Part shown: positions 44,147 to 53,828 of the stretch, piece by piece
How positions within the stretch are numbered: position 1 is the first letter of the stretch
How the letters are laid out: each line of letters opens with the position of its first letter
DNA from: Alistipes sp.
GTDB lineage: Bacteria; Bacteroidota; Bacteroidia; Bacteroidales; Rikenellaceae
Direction: 5' to 3'
DNA length: 64,000 nt
Assembly: GCA_020026335.1 (NCBI GenBank)
Contig: JAHHQO010000007.1
Span: 50,593 to 114,592, forward strand
Translations under genes and position numbers: made by a program
Notes under the pieces: model-generated
Told to the model about the DNA's origin: nothing
The model's database searches: none
What the model saw: only the letters and a program-made list of their open reading frames with translations

Positions 44147-46102
44147 ATGGCTGATGAAAAACCTACTTTGCCGGTAACTGACGAGCGTGTCGAGACCACT
44201 GTCGACATGACACAATCAGATAATCATGCAACTCTCGGTGCTACTTCCAGCGAGAGTGCATCACCGATGACCCCCGAGGTCGAGAATACTGTTGCTGCGG
44301 CAGCAGACACCACTATTGATAAGGATATCGAGGTTGACGATGAGACTTCGTTCGATGATACTGTTGCCGAGGAGGCCTCCTCGGAGGATAAGTTCGCCGG
44401 AAAAACCAAAGAGGAACTCGTTGCCATACTCTCGCAACTCATCGCCGAGCAGCCCGTGCAGGCCATTCGCCGCGATGTGGAGGCGATAAAGGTAGCTTTC
44501 TATCGCATCCGCCGTGCCGAGGTCGAAGCCGCACGCAAAGCCTTCATCGAGGAGGGCGGCGCCGAGGAGGAGTTCACCCCTCCCGTGGATAATGCCGAGA
44601 ACGAACTCAAGGAGCAGTTCAAGGAATACCGCCGTCTGCGCGACATCTTCCTCTCGAACCTCGAAGCCGAGAAGGAGGAGAATCTCAAAATCAAGTTGCA
44701 GATTATCGAGGAGCTGAAGGAACTGGTCAATTCCGACGAGACACTGAACCACACCTTCAACAAGTTCCGCGAGTTGCAGCAGCGTTGGAAGGATACGGGT
44801 ATCGTTCCTCTGGCCAATGTCAAGGATTTGTGGGAGACCTACAATCTCCATGTGGAGAACTTCTATAATTTCATCAAAATCAACAAGGAGCTGCGCGACC
44901 TCGATTTGAAGAAGAACTACGAGCAGAAAATCGCCCTCTGTGAGCAGGCCGAAGCCCTGTTGATGGAGCCTTCGATTGTGGAGGCGTTCCACAAGTTGCA
45001 GAAACTGCATGACGAGTGGCGCGAGACAGGTCCTGTGGCCAAGGAGTACAAAGAGGTGCTCTGGGAGCGTTTCAAGGCCGCATCGAGCCGCATCAACAAA
45101 CAGCATCAGGCTCACTTCGAGTCGTTGAAGGCCGATCAGGTGAAGAACCTTGCCCTCAAGACCGAACTCTGTGAGGCTGCCGAGGAGCTGACCGCCCAGC
45201 CCATGACCACCCGCAAGGAGTGGAACAAGGCCAGTGAGAAGCTGCTCGACATTCAGAAGACATGGAAGACCATCGGCTTCGCGCCCAAGAAGGAGAACAC
45301 CCGCATCTACGACCGCTTCCGTGCGGCGTGCGACAAGTTCTTCGAGGCAAAGCGAGTATTCTACTCCGATGTGAAGACCGAGATGGACCACAACCTGCAA
45401 CTCAAGAACGAGTTGTGCGAGGCTGCCGAGTCGCTGATGAACAGTGACGACTGGAAGAAGGCCACCGACGATTTGATTGCCCTCCAGACACGTTGGAAAG
45501 AGGTCGGCACCGTATCGCGCCGTCACTCCGATGCCGTGTGGAAGCGTTTCCGTGCGGCGTGTGACAAGTTCTTCGAGCGCAAGAGTGCGCACTTCGCATC
45601 GGTAGATGACGAGCATGAGGAGAACCTGAAAAAGAAGTTGGCTCTGTTGGAGGAGATGGCCGCTGCCGACATCAAGGCGGGCGGTTACGAGGTGATTCGC
45701 AACTTCCAGCGTCGCTGGGGTGAAATCGGCTTCGTGCCCATCAAGCAGAAGGACGAGATACAGAAACGCTACAAGGCTGTGGTGGACAAACTCTTTACCG
45801 CCCTGCGCGGTTCGGAGCGCGACCGCTCGATTAACCGCTTCAAGGAAAAGGTGTCGTCGATGAAGTCATCGGGCGAGAACCGTCTGCGTCAGGAGCGCGA
45901 GCATCTCTATAATAAAGTACGCCAGCTGGAGCAGGAGGTGGCACTTCTGGAGAACAACATCGGTTTCTTCTCCAAGTCGAAGAACTCCGATTCGCTGATT
46001 GCCGAAATCAGAACCAAAATCCAGCACATCCACGAGGAGATTGCCTCCGCCATCGAGAAGGTGAAGCTCATCGATTCACAGATGGAAGAGAACAACAAAT
46101 AG
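44147..46102 (+). CDS. DUF349 domain protein with five repeats
   Basis: A 651-residue protein. Residues 1-85 are acidic and disordered. From about 200 to 560 there are five repeats of roughly 70 residues, each opening like RWKxxG-V/F-P and containing RFRAACDKFFE or RFKAASSRINK, the DUF349 pattern. The last 90 residues are coiled coil. DUF349 proteins are linked to DNA or chromosome functions in some bacteria, but the role here is unknown. No signal peptide, so it is likely cytoplasmic. It is followed by pyrG. Confidence 0.9.
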   Translation: MADEKPTLPVTDERVETTVDMTQSDNHATLGATSSESASPMTPEVENTVAAAADTTIDKDIEVDDETSFDDTVAEEASSEDKFAGKTKEELVAILSQLIAEQPVQAIRRDVEAIKVAFYRIRRAEVEAARKAFIEEGGAEEEFTPPVDNAENELKEQFKEYRRLRDIFLSNLEAEKEENLKIKLQIIEELKELVNSDETLNHTFNKFRELQQRWKDTGIVPLANVKDLWETYNLHVENFYNFIKINKELRDLDLKKNYEQKIALCEQAEALLMEPSIVEAFHKLQKLHDEWRETGPVAKEYKEVLWERFKAASSRINKQHQAHFESLKADQVKNLALKTELCEAAEELTAQPMTTRKEWNKASEKLLDIQKTWKTIGFAPKKENTRIYDRFRAACDKFFEAKRVFYSDVKTEMDHNLQLKNELCEAAESLMNSDDWKKATDDLIALQTRWKEVGTVSRRHSDAVWKRFRAACDKFFERKSAHFASVDDEHEENLKKKLALLEEMAAADIKAGGYEVIRNFQRRWGEIGFVPIKQKDEIQKRYKAVVDKLFTALRGSERDRSINRFKEKVSSMKSSGENRLRQEREHLYNKVRQLEQEVALLENNIGFFSKSKNSDSLIAEIRTKIQHIHEEIASAIEKVKLIDSQMEENNK

Positions 46103-46130
46103 ACAACGAATTTAAATATATACAGCACTT

Positions 46131-47750
46131 ATGAAACTCTCCAAACCCAAGTACATCTTCGTCACAGGCGGAGTTGCATCGTCACTCGGTAAAGGTATCA
46201 TTTCGGCATCGATTGCCCGTCTGCTCCAGGCTCGCGGTTACTCGGTGACCATCCAGAAGCTCGACCCCTATATCAATGTCGACCCCGGAACCCTCAATCC
46301 CTACGAGCATGGCGAGTGTTATGTTACGGAGGATGGTGCAGAAACCGACCTCGACCTCGGTCACTACGAGCGATTCACCAATCAGCCCACTTCGAAGGCC
46401 AACAACGTCACCACCGGTAAAATCTACAAGAGTGTTATCGAGAAGGAGCGCAAGGGTGAATATTTGGGTAAGACCGTGCAGGTCATTCCTCACATCACCG
46501 ACGAAATCAAGCGCCGTATCCAGCGTCTAGGTCAGACCAAGAAGTATGATATCATCATCACCGAGATTGGTGGTACGGTAGGCGACATCGAGTCGTTGCC
46601 CTTCATCGAGTCGGTACGTCAGTTGCGCTACCAGCTCGGCAGCCGCAACACTGCTCTGGTTCACCTCACCCTCATCCCCTACATGGCGGCTTCGGGCGAG
46701 TTGAAGACCAAGCCCACACAGCACTCCGTGAAGGCCCTCTTGGAGAACGGTCTCCAGCCCGAGGTGCTGGTACTCCGTACCGAGCATCCGCTGACCCCCG
46801 CTCTGAAGCGTAAGGTGGCTCTGTTCTGCAATGTCGATGCCAACGCCGTGATGGAGTCTATCGACGTTCCCACCATCTATGAAGTACCCCTGCGCATGCA
46901 CGAGCAGCACCTCGATGAGGTGATTCTCGACAAGTTGAACCTGCCTTCGGAGCAGGAGCCCGAGTTGAGCGCATGGAGAGACTTCGTGGACAAGGTAAAG
47001 CATCCCTCGAAGAAGATTGAAATCGCTCTGGTGGGTAAGTACACCGAGCTGCCCGATGCCTACAAGTCGATTTGCGAATCGTTCATTCACGCAGGTGCCA
47101 TGAACGACTGCAAGGTGAAGTTGCGTTACGTCAATTCCGAGAAGGTCAATGACGAGAACGTGAAGGATTTGCTGGGTAAGATGGCCGGTATCCTCGTGGC
47201 TCCCGGTTTCGGTAACCGCGGTATCGAGGGTAAGATTACCGCCGTACGCTTTGCCCGCGAGAACAACATTCCTTTCCTGGGTATCTGCCTCGGTATGCAG
47301 TGCGCCGTCATCGAGTTCGCCCGTAACGTACTCGGTCTCCACGATGCCAACTCCAGCGAGATGGAGCAGACTCCCAACCCCGTCATCGACCTCATGGAGG
47401 AGCAGAAGGACATCACTGCCAAGGGCGGTACCATGCGTCTGGGCGCATACCCCTGCACCCTCAAGAAGGGTTCGCACTGCGCACAGGCCTATGGTAAGTT
47501 GAACATCTCGGAGCGTCACCGTCACCGTTATGAGTTCAACAGCGACTACCTGGCACAGTTTGAGGCTGCCGGCATGAAGGCTGTGGGTGTCAATCCCGAT
47601 ACCAACCTCGTGGAGGTGGTTGAGGTGGAGAATCACCCCTGGTTTGTCGGTGTGCAGTATCACCCCGAATACAAGAGTACAGTATTGTCTCCCTCGCCGC
47701 TCTTTGTGGCATTTGTCGGTGCTGCTTTGAAATACAGCGAGAATAAATAA
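46131..47750 (+). CDS. pyrG: CTP synthase
   Basis: Aminates UTP to CTP with glutamine. The 539-residue protein has the synthetase domain KYIFVTGGVASSLGKGIISASIARL with HGECYVTEDGAETDLDLGHYERF, and a C-terminal class I glutaminase domain with GICLGMQCAVIEFARN (nucleophile Cys near 386) and QYHPEYKS with His/Glu near 511-513. It is followed 16 bp later by yidC. Confidence 0.97.
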   Translation: MKLSKPKYIFVTGGVASSLGKGIISASIARLLQARGYSVTIQKLDPYINVDPGTLNPYEHGECYVTEDGAETDLDLGHYERFTNQPTSKANNVTTGKIYKSVIEKERKGEYLGKTVQVIPHITDEIKRRIQRLGQTKKYDIIITEIGGTVGDIESLPFIESVRQLRYQLGSRNTALVHLTLIPYMAASGELKTKPTQHSVKALLENGLQPEVLVLRTEHPLTPALKRKVALFCNVDANAVMESIDVPTIYEVPLRMHEQHLDEVILDKLNLPSEQEPELSAWRDFVDKVKHPSKKIEIALVGKYTELPDAYKSICESFIHAGAMNDCKVKLRYVNSEKVNDENVKDLLGKMAGILVAPGFGNRGIEGKITAVRFARENNIPFLGICLGMQCAVIEFARNVLGLHDANSSEMEQTPNPVIDLMEEQKDITAKGGTMRLGAYPCTLKKGSHCAQAYGKLNISERHRHRYEFNSDYLAQFEAAGMKAVGVNPDTNLVEVVEVENHPWFVGVQYHPEYKSTVLSPSPLFVAFVGAALKYSENK

Positions 47751-47766
47751 TAATTTAACTTTGTAA

Positions 47767-49695
47767 ATGGACAAAAAATCGATTCTCGGATTTGTCATCG
47801 TGTCGCTGCTCTTTGTCGGCTACTCGATTTACAACTCCAAACAACAACTGAAATATCAGGAACAACTGACCGCATGGCAGAACTATCAGGACTCGTTGGC
47901 CAGAGCCAACGCTCCCGAAGTGCCTGCCGACAGCCTTGAATACACCGCACCTGAAGCAGATTCTCCCGAGGAGGTACTCCAGCGTAAGGTGGCCGTGGTG
48001 GGCGAGACCCTTGCCGCAGCTTCGGAAGGTGAGGAGCAAATCGTAACCGTGGAGAACGACGTGTTGAAAATCGACTTTTCGACACGTGGCGGTCGTGTAA
48101 AGGATGTCACACTGAAGGAGTACACCAAGTACGCACCCCGTGGCGAGCGCAACGAACAGGTCAAGCTCTTTGACCCCGAAAGCGCAAACTTCTCGATGCT
48201 GTTCCACCTCAAGCGCGACAACAAGTTCATTCCCGTGAACACCATGAACTACAACTTCACGGCAGAACCCGTCCGCACACTCGAGGACAATACCCAATCG
48301 GTGGTCTTCCGTCTGCCCGTCAGCGAAACTTCCTATTTGGAGTATGAGTACCTGGTGCACAACACACAGACTCCCTCATCGGATTACCTCGTGGACTTCG
48401 ATGTCCGCATGGTGAACATGGCAGCCGAGCTGGCCGGACAGTCTAACTTCGAGTTGGGCTGGTCGAACACCTCCTACCAGAACGAAAAGGGATTCAAGAA
48501 CGAGAATATGTACACCACACTGGCTTACCGCCTGCCCGGTGAGGCCTCTATCGAGGATTTGGGCATGAGCGAGGAGGCCAAGAGCGAGGAAATCACGACC
48601 CCTATCAACTGGGTGGCTTTCAAGCAGCAGTTCTTCTCGTCGGTATTCATCGCTCCCGACAATGTGGCTTCGGCCAATTTGTCGTTCTCGACCGAGAAAG
48701 AGGGTTCGGGCTACATCAAGGACTTCTCGTCGAAGATGATTGTCCCCCTCATGAAGGACAAGACCTCTTACGACTTCGCCTTCTACTTCGGCCCCAACCG
48801 TTACTCGATTCTCAAGGATGTGACCGTGGGTGACGAAGGCGAGGAAATCCACATCGAGCGCCTCATTCCTCTGGGCTGGGGTATCATCGGTTGGATTAAC
48901 CGTTGGTGTGTAATTCCGGTATTCGATTTTCTGAGAAACTATATCGGCAGCTTCGGTATCATCATCCTGATTTTGGCGGTGCTGATTCGTCTGGTGATTT
49001 CGCCCATGACCTACAAGAGCTACGTCTCGATGGCCAAGATGCGTATCATCAAACCTCAGGTCGATGAGCTGAACAAAAAGTATCCCAAGCAGGAGGACGC
49101 CATGAAGCGTCAGCAGGCAACCATGGAACTCTACAAGAAGATGGGCATCAACCCCATGGGCGGATGTATCCCCATGTTGATTCAGTTCCCCATTCTGATT
49201 GCCATGTTCCGTTTCTTCCCTGCCTCCATCGAGTTGCGTGACCAGCCTTTCCTGTGGGCAGATGACCTCTCGTCGTTCGACAGCATCGTGAACCTGCCGT
49301 TCTCGATTCCCTTCTACGGCGATCATGTGTCGTTGTTTGCCCTCCTGATGGCACTCTCGACCTTCGCATACTCCTACTACAACTATCAGCAGACTGCCTC
49401 GTCGCAGCCTCAGATGGCAGGTATGAAGTTTATGATGGTCTACCTCATGCCTCTCATGCTGCTGTTCTGGTTCAACAGTTATTCGAGCGGTTTGTGCTAT
49501 TACTACCTGCTCTCGAACCTCTTTACCATCGGACAGACCCAGTTCATTCGCCGCTTTGTCGATGATAACAAACTGCACGCTGCCATGCAGGCCAATGCCG
49601 CCAAGAAGATGAACGGCAAGAAGTCGCGTTTCCAGCTGCGTTACGAGGAGCTGATGCGTGAGGCTGAAGCAGCCAATCGTAACAAGAAGAAATAA
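47767..49695 (+). CDS. yidC: Membrane protein insertase YidC
   Basis: Inserts inner-membrane proteins alone or with SecYEG. At 642 residues it is the Gram-negative type: first helix near 5-22, a large periplasmic domain (about 60-365), then core helices with FLRNYIGSFGIIILILAVLIRLVISPMTYKSYVSMAKM and MGINPMGGCIPMLIQFPILIAMFRFF. It ends in a basic tail RNKKK. It is the last gene of the DUF349-pyrG-yidC unit. Confidence 0.96.
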   Translation: MDKKSILGFVIVSLLFVGYSIYNSKQQLKYQEQLTAWQNYQDSLARANAPEVPADSLEYTAPEADSPEEVLQRKVAVVGETLAAASEGEEQIVTVENDVLKIDFSTRGGRVKDVTLKEYTKYAPRGERNEQVKLFDPESANFSMLFHLKRDNKFIPVNTMNYNFTAEPVRTLEDNTQSVVFRLPVSETSYLEYEYLVHNTQTPSSDYLVDFDVRMVNMAAELAGQSNFELGWSNTSYQNEKGFKNENMYTTLAYRLPGEASIEDLGMSEEAKSEEITTPINWVAFKQQFFSSVFIAPDNVASANLSFSTEKEGSGYIKDFSSKMIVPLMKDKTSYDFAFYFGPNRYSILKDVTVGDEGEEIHIERLIPLGWGIIGWINRWCVIPVFDFLRNYIGSFGIIILILAVLIRLVISPMTYKSYVSMAKMRIIKPQVDELNKKYPKQEDAMKRQQATMELYKKMGINPMGGCIPMLIQFPILIAMFRFFPASIELRDQPFLWADDLSSFDSIVNLPFSIPFYGDHVSLFALLMALSTFAYSYYNYQQTASSQPQMAGMKFMMVYLMPLMLLFWFNSYSSGLCYYYLLSNLFTIGQTQFIRRFVDDNKLHAAMQANAAKKMNGKKSRFQLRYEELMREAEAANRNKKK

Positions 49696-49716
49696 ACACT
49701 TATCTTCAAATATGCG

Positions 49717-49752
49717 GAGAGCCGAAATTCAGATTTCGGCTCTCTTTTTTTT
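49717..49752 (+). terminator. Terminator after yidC
   Basis: Perfect 12-bp stem GAGAGCCGAAAT/ATTTCGGCTCTC (49717-49728 with 49733-49744) followed by eight T. Confidence 0.95.
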
Positions 49753-49786
49753 GTGCTTGTAGGTTGAGGGTAGGGTATGCAGACAA

Positions 49787-49825
49787 AGAAAGAGCCTTCC
49801 AAATGTTTGGAAGGCTCTTTTTATA
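49787..49825. terminator. Bidirectional terminator before the convergent rlmI operon
   Basis: Long perfect inverted repeat AAAGAGCCTTCCAAA/TTTGGAAGGCTCTTT (49789-49803 with 49806-49820), T-rich on both ends. It would stop the minus-strand recQ2-exonuclease-rlmI operon. Confidence 0.92.
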
Positions 49826-49869
49826 AATCAGCCCCTGTTGAGGGGAAACACTTTCTATTTGCGGTCGTC

Positions 49870-51069
49870 CTACTCCACATAGAGTACCAAACCCTTGAGG
49901 TATTCGCCCTCGGGGTGGTAGATGTTGATGGGGTGGTCGGCAGGCTGGGTGAGCTGGTGGAGGATTCTCACCTTGCGTCCTGCGATGGCGGCAGCCGAGA
50001 ATACGGTGGTGCGGAACAGCTCCTTCGATACGGCCTGCGAGCAGGAGAAGGTGAAGAGAATACCGCCCGGCTTGATTTGCGACAGGGCGCGTGCATTGAG
50101 TCGGCGGTAGCCCTGCATGGCGTTGCCCAACACCTTGTGGTGCTTGGCGAAAGCGGGAGGGTCGAGAATGATGAGGTCATACTTGTTGCCGATGTTCTTG
50201 AGGTACTCCACGGCATCGGCGGCAATCTCCGTGTGGGGACAATCCTCACCGAAGTTGAGCACCATGTTCTCCGAAGCCAGCGATACGGCGCGCTCCGATG
50301 AATCGACCGAGCAAACCTCCTTTGCACCGCCCGACATGGCGTAGACCGAGAAACCGCCCGTGTAACAGAAGGTGTTGAGCACGGTGCGCCCCTTCGAGTA
50401 ACGCTTTACCAACTCGCGGTTCTCTCGCTGGTCGAGGAAGAAGCCGGTCTTCTGACCCTCCTCCCAATTGACGAGGAACTTCTCGCCGTTCTCGTGTACG
50501 ACCTGCGACTTGTGCGGTGTCGAGCCCCACAGGTAGCCGTCCACAGCACCCAGATTTGCCTTGAAGGGGAGGGTCTGTGACGATTTGTCGTAGATGGCGG
50601 TAATCTTGTCGCCATAGACCGAGCGAATGGCCTCGGCGATGTGCTGGCGCGAGAGATACATACCCACCGAGTGGCACTGTACCACGGCGGTGGTGGCGTA
50701 GATGTCCACAACCAGACCGGGAAGCGAGTCGCCCTCACCGTGTACCAGACGGTAGCAGTCGGTCAGTTCGTTTTCAGTGAGATGGAGGGTGCGGCGCACA
50801 TCGTGTGCCACCTCTATGCGGTGATTCCACCATGCCTGATTGATCTCCTCACGCTCGAAGGTGAGAATACGTACGGCGATGGAGCCAATCTGATAGTGTC
50901 CCAAAGCCAGAAAGTCGCCCGAATGGGTGTAGACCTCGACGATGGAACCCTCCTTGATTTGGGATTCGTCCTCAGCTTTGATGTAGTCGATTGCGCCCGA
51001 AAAAATCCACGGGTGACGGCGTTGGATGGACTCCTCCTTGCCTCTGCGAAGATATACCTGCGGTGTCAT
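49870..51069 (-). CDS. rlmI: Class I SAM-dependent rRNA methyltransferase, RlmI type
   Basis: Methylates cytosine 1962 of 23S rRNA in E. coli; the target here is by homology. The 399 residues start with an N-terminal PUA domain (VYLRRGKEESIQRRHPWIFSGAI), then the fold with TVLNTFCYTGGFSVYAMSGGAKEV (SAM loop) near 227 and DLIILDPPAFAKHHK near 293. Its ATG overlaps the stop of the upstream exonuclease gene (TAATG). Confidence 0.93.
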   Translation of the reverse strand: MTPQVYLRRGKEESIQRRHPWIFSGAIDYIKAEDESQIKEGSIVEVYTHSGDFLALGHYQIGSIAVRILTFEREEINQAWWNHRIEVAHDVRRTLHLTENELTDCYRLVHGEGDSLPGLVVDIYATTAVVQCHSVGMYLSRQHIAEAIRSVYGDKITAIYDKSSQTLPFKANLGAVDGYLWGSTPHKSQVVHENGEKFLVNWEEGQKTGFFLDQRENRELVKRYSKGRTVLNTFCYTGGFSVYAMSGGAKEVCSVDSSERAVSLASENMVLNFGEDCPHTEIAADAVEYLKNIGNKYDLIILDPPAFAKHHKVLGNAMQGYRRLNARALSQIKPGGILFTFSCSQAVSKELFRTTVFSAAAIAGRKVRILHQLTQPADHPINIYHPEGEYLKGLVLYVE

Positions 51070-51677
51070 TATCTCTTTTTATTGATTTTCTGTGTATGTT
51101 GTAATCTGTTGTAGATTTGTATGCAGACCCACGCATCGGTGGCGGCATAGATTTTCTGCTTGTCGGTGAAGGCTGTGGCCTCCCAGTTGCTCAGTCGCTG
51201 TGCCTTCGACACGCGCTTGCCCAGCACGATGGAGGAAATCTTGCGCAGACTCTTGTCCTCGATGCCCCAGTCGGGGGCTATGGATTGCAGGTCTACGAAA
51301 CCTCCGTCACGGAAGTGGCGCAACTGACGCAGCGAGCGCAAATCGCCGCTCACATCGGTTCCGATTTTGAGTACATGCTTGTCTTCCAACAGCTGGAGAA
51401 TGGGTTTTGCCAGGGGAATCTTGTTGAGTCGGAACAGGAAGCAGTGCTTGGGAGTGGAGAGCTGGAGCAGTGACACCTTGTAGGTGACCCCTGCGCGGAA
51501 CGAGGGGCGTGTCTCGGTGTCGAATCCCACAATCTTGCTCTCGGCCAACTCACGGCAGGCCGCTTCAATCTGCGCTTCGTCGTCGATGACCGTGATGTCG
51601 CCGTGGAACTCCACGGCCGGAAGTTCGGCCACCGCTTCGTTGCTTATTTTGTTGATAAATTTATTCTCTGTACTCAT
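51069..51677 (-). CDS. 3'-5' exonuclease, RNase D/DEDD-like
   Basis: A 202-residue protein with the DEDD nuclease core: FDTETRPSFRAGVTYKVSLLQL (D-x-E), KIGTDVSGDLRSLRQL and AATDAWVCIQIYNRL. Probable substrate RNA or DNA 3' ends; no HRDC domain follows, unlike full RNase D. I start at ATG 51677, a second in-frame ATG lying at 51698. It is coupled to rlmI downstream and follows recQ2 by 23 bp. Confidence 0.88.
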   Translation of the reverse strand: MSTENKFINKISNEAVAELPAVEFHGDITVIDDEAQIEAACRELAESKIVGFDTETRPSFRAGVTYKVSLLQLSTPKHCFLFRLNKIPLAKPILQLLEDKHVLKIGTDVSGDLRSLRQLRHFRDGGFVDLQSIAPDWGIEDKSLRKISSIVLGKRVSKAQRLSNWEATAFTDKQKIYAATDAWVCIQIYNRLQHTQKINKKR

Positions 51678-51700
51678 CTGTGAAATATATTCCCACAAAA

Positions 51701-53632
51701 TTACTCAATTATTTTTAATTTCCCGTCTTCGAGTGTGGTGATTTTGCCCTCGCGCAGTGCGTTTTTGAGCAGTCGTGCAACACGTTCGGGCGGACAGCGA
51801 AAGGCGGCGGCCAGCGAGCGCGGGTCGGAAGGTTCTTGTCGGAGGTACTCCATGATGCGGGTGAGCAGTTCCTCATCGGCGGAGGGGGCGGCAGCCTGAC
51901 GGCGTTTCTGTTCACGGCGGTGTGCCAGACAGATGTCGCACACGCCGCAGGGCTGTGCCGAGTGGTCACCGAAGTACTCCTCGATAATCTGACTGCGACA
52001 ACGCTCCTCGTTTTGGGCGTAGCGGAGCATGTTCTCGAATCGCTCCTCCATCAGCTCGCGGCGCAGGCGGTAGGTTTCGGGCGAGATGTAGAGGTTGTTG
52101 CGGTCCATGCGCTCGCGGTTGAAGAATATCATCGGAGAGCGGTTGGAGGGGATATAGCGAATGACGCGCAGCATCCACAACCTTTTGAGTCGCTCCTTGA
52201 CCTTCTCCACCGTGTAGCCGCTCCATGTGGCAATCTCGCCCTCGTTGATGGGGCGAAATTCGGTGAAGATGCCGTTGTAGAGACGCAGCAAGATACGTAT
52301 GATGGTGTCGAGGTCCTCTTTCTCGACACGCAGACGGTACAGCTCGTCACGGCTCACGGTGAACATGATGCGTGCGGGGTGCTCCTCGGCATCGGTGTAG
52401 GTGAGGTAGTCGTTCTGCTGGAGGAGCTTGAGCGCACTGATGACCGTACCCGAATAGAGATGTTCGCGCGAACAGAAGTCGTGGATGTTGAACATATAGG
52501 AGGTCATCTCTCCGTCACCCACGGGCAGTTGCAGGTAGTTGCAGATGCTGTCGTAGATGTCCTTGACCTGATTCAGGGGCGGAAACTCCTTGTCGAAGCG
52601 TTTGACGATGCGCTCGGGGTCGTCCGACGAGATGAGCAGCAGGGCATAGGCACGCTTGCCGTCACGGCCGGCGCGTCCTGCCTCCTGATAGTAGCTTTCG
52701 AGCGAGTCGCAGGGGGTGTAGTGCACCACGAAGCGCACGTCCTGCTTGTCGATACCCATACCGAAGGCGTTGGTGGCCACCATCACGCGCACCTTGCCCG
52801 AAATCCACTCCTCCTGACGGAGGGTGCGCTCGGTGTGTGCCATGCCGCCGTGGTAGCAGGTGGCGGGTATGCCCTTCTCCTTCAAGAGTTCGGCAATCTG
52901 CTCTGTGCCCTCGCGCGTGCGCATATAGACAATGCCTGCTCCGGGAACATTGTTCACCAGACGCAGGAGCTGTTCGTTCTTGTCGTCGGTGTGACGCACG
53001 GCATAGGAGAGGTTGGGACGCGAGAAACTACTTCTCAGGAGATGCTTCTCGCGGAATTTGAGTCGCGTCATGATGTCGTCTGCCACCTTGTCGGTTGCCG
53101 AGGCGGTGAGTGCCAGCACGGGAACATCGGGCAAGAGTTCGCGCAGACGCGCAATCTGAAGGTAGGAGGGGCGGAAGTCGTAGCCCCACTGCGAGATGCA
53201 GTGTGCCTCATCGACGGCAATCAGCGAGACGGGCATACGTTGCACGCGCAGGCGGAAGGCTTCGGTAAAGAGTCGTTCGGGCGATACGTAGAGAAATTTC
53301 ACATCGCCATAGGCGGCATTGTCCAGCCCGATGTCAATCTGTCGGGGCGAGAGTCCCGAATGAATGGCCACTGCCGGAATACCCAACTTGCGAAGACGGT
53401 CCACCTGGTCCTTCATCAGTGCGATGAGCGGTGTGATGACCACACACAACCCCTCGGATGCCAGTGTCGGCACCTGATAGGTGAGTGACTTTCCGCCGCC
53501 CGTGGGCATGAGTGCCAGGGTGTCGCGTCCCTCCATGATGTCGCGGATGATGGTCTCCTGTATCGAACGGAAGGAGGTGTAGCCCCAGTAGCGGCGCAGC
53601 ACTTCGTGTATTTTGTCTTCGTTGGTCTTCAC
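51701..53632 (-). CDS. ATP-dependent DNA helicase RecQ, second paralogue
   Basis: A roughly 643-residue helicase with PTGGGKSLTYQVP (Walker A), AVDEAHCISQWGYDFRPSYLQI (DEAH and RecQ loop), motif VI-like YYQEAGRAGRDGK, the zinc cluster ending CGVCDICLAHRR, and a C-terminal winged helix. The HRDC domain of recQ1 is absent. The start is uncertain: GTG 53632 (KTNEDKIHEVLRRYWGY) suits the family N-terminus and lies close to a -7 box at 53644-53637, so the mRNA may be nearly leaderless; an ATG at 53698 is the alternative. Confidence 0.9.
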   Translation of the reverse strand: MKTNEDKIHEVLRRYWGYTSFRSIQETIIRDIMEGRDTLALMPTGGGKSLTYQVPTLASEGLCVVITPLIALMKDQVDRLRKLGIPAVAIHSGLSPRQIDIGLDNAAYGDVKFLYVSPERLFTEAFRLRVQRMPVSLIAVDEAHCISQWGYDFRPSYLQIARLRELLPDVPVLALTASATDKVADDIMTRLKFREKHLLRSSFSRPNLSYAVRHTDDKNEQLLRLVNNVPGAGIVYMRTREGTEQIAELLKEKGIPATCYHGGMAHTERTLRQEEWISGKVRVMVATNAFGMGIDKQDVRFVVHYTPCDSLESYYQEAGRAGRDGKRAYALLLISSDDPERIVKRFDKEFPPLNQVKDIYDSICNYLQLPVGDGEMTSYMFNIHDFCSREHLYSGTVISALKLLQQNDYLTYTDAEEHPARIMFTVSRDELYRLRVEKEDLDTIIRILLRLYNGIFTEFRPINEGEIATWSGYTVEKVKERLKRLWMLRVIRYIPSNRSPMIFFNRERMDRNNLYISPETYRLRRELMEERFENMLRYAQNEERCRSQIIEEYFGDHSAQPCGVCDICLAHRREQKRRQAAAPSADEELLTRIMEYLRQEPSDPRSLAAAFRCPPERVARLLKNALREGKITTLEDGKLKIIE

Positions 53633-53636
53633 GGAA

Positions 53637-53644
53637 CAAAGATA
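53637..53644 (-). promoter_or_regulatory. -7 box (TATCTTTG) for recQ2
   Basis: Perfect TAnnTTTG on the minus strand, ending 4 bp before the proposed GTG start. If used, transcripts would begin at or near the GTG. Confidence 0.6.
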
Positions 53645-53767
53645 CAGATTTTTGAGGGGAAGAACGCCATTTCTCCGTGAAAAGATGGCATCCCCCACAA
53701 TGGGGAAGGGGCTTCCTTAAAAATAGGTATTTTGAGGGGAAGGTGTAGTGAGTAATTGAAAAATAAG

Positions 53768-53775
53768 TATCTTTG
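53768..53775 (+). promoter_or_regulatory. -7 box (TATCTTTG) for the metal-handling cluster
   Basis: Perfect TAnnTTTG with start near 53781 and a leader of about 48 nt before the ATG at 53829. A -33 TTTG is not visible at the usual distance. Confidence 0.65.
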
Positions 53776-53828
53776 TCACGTTGATAATTTTTTAGAAGGG
53801 TATAGGTTTTGCCGACGACCATTGTAGA

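Noticed and set aside
51836..53488. Long plus-strand frame opposite recQ2
   Set aside because: Antisense shadow of a gene with intact helicase motifs; no independent support.
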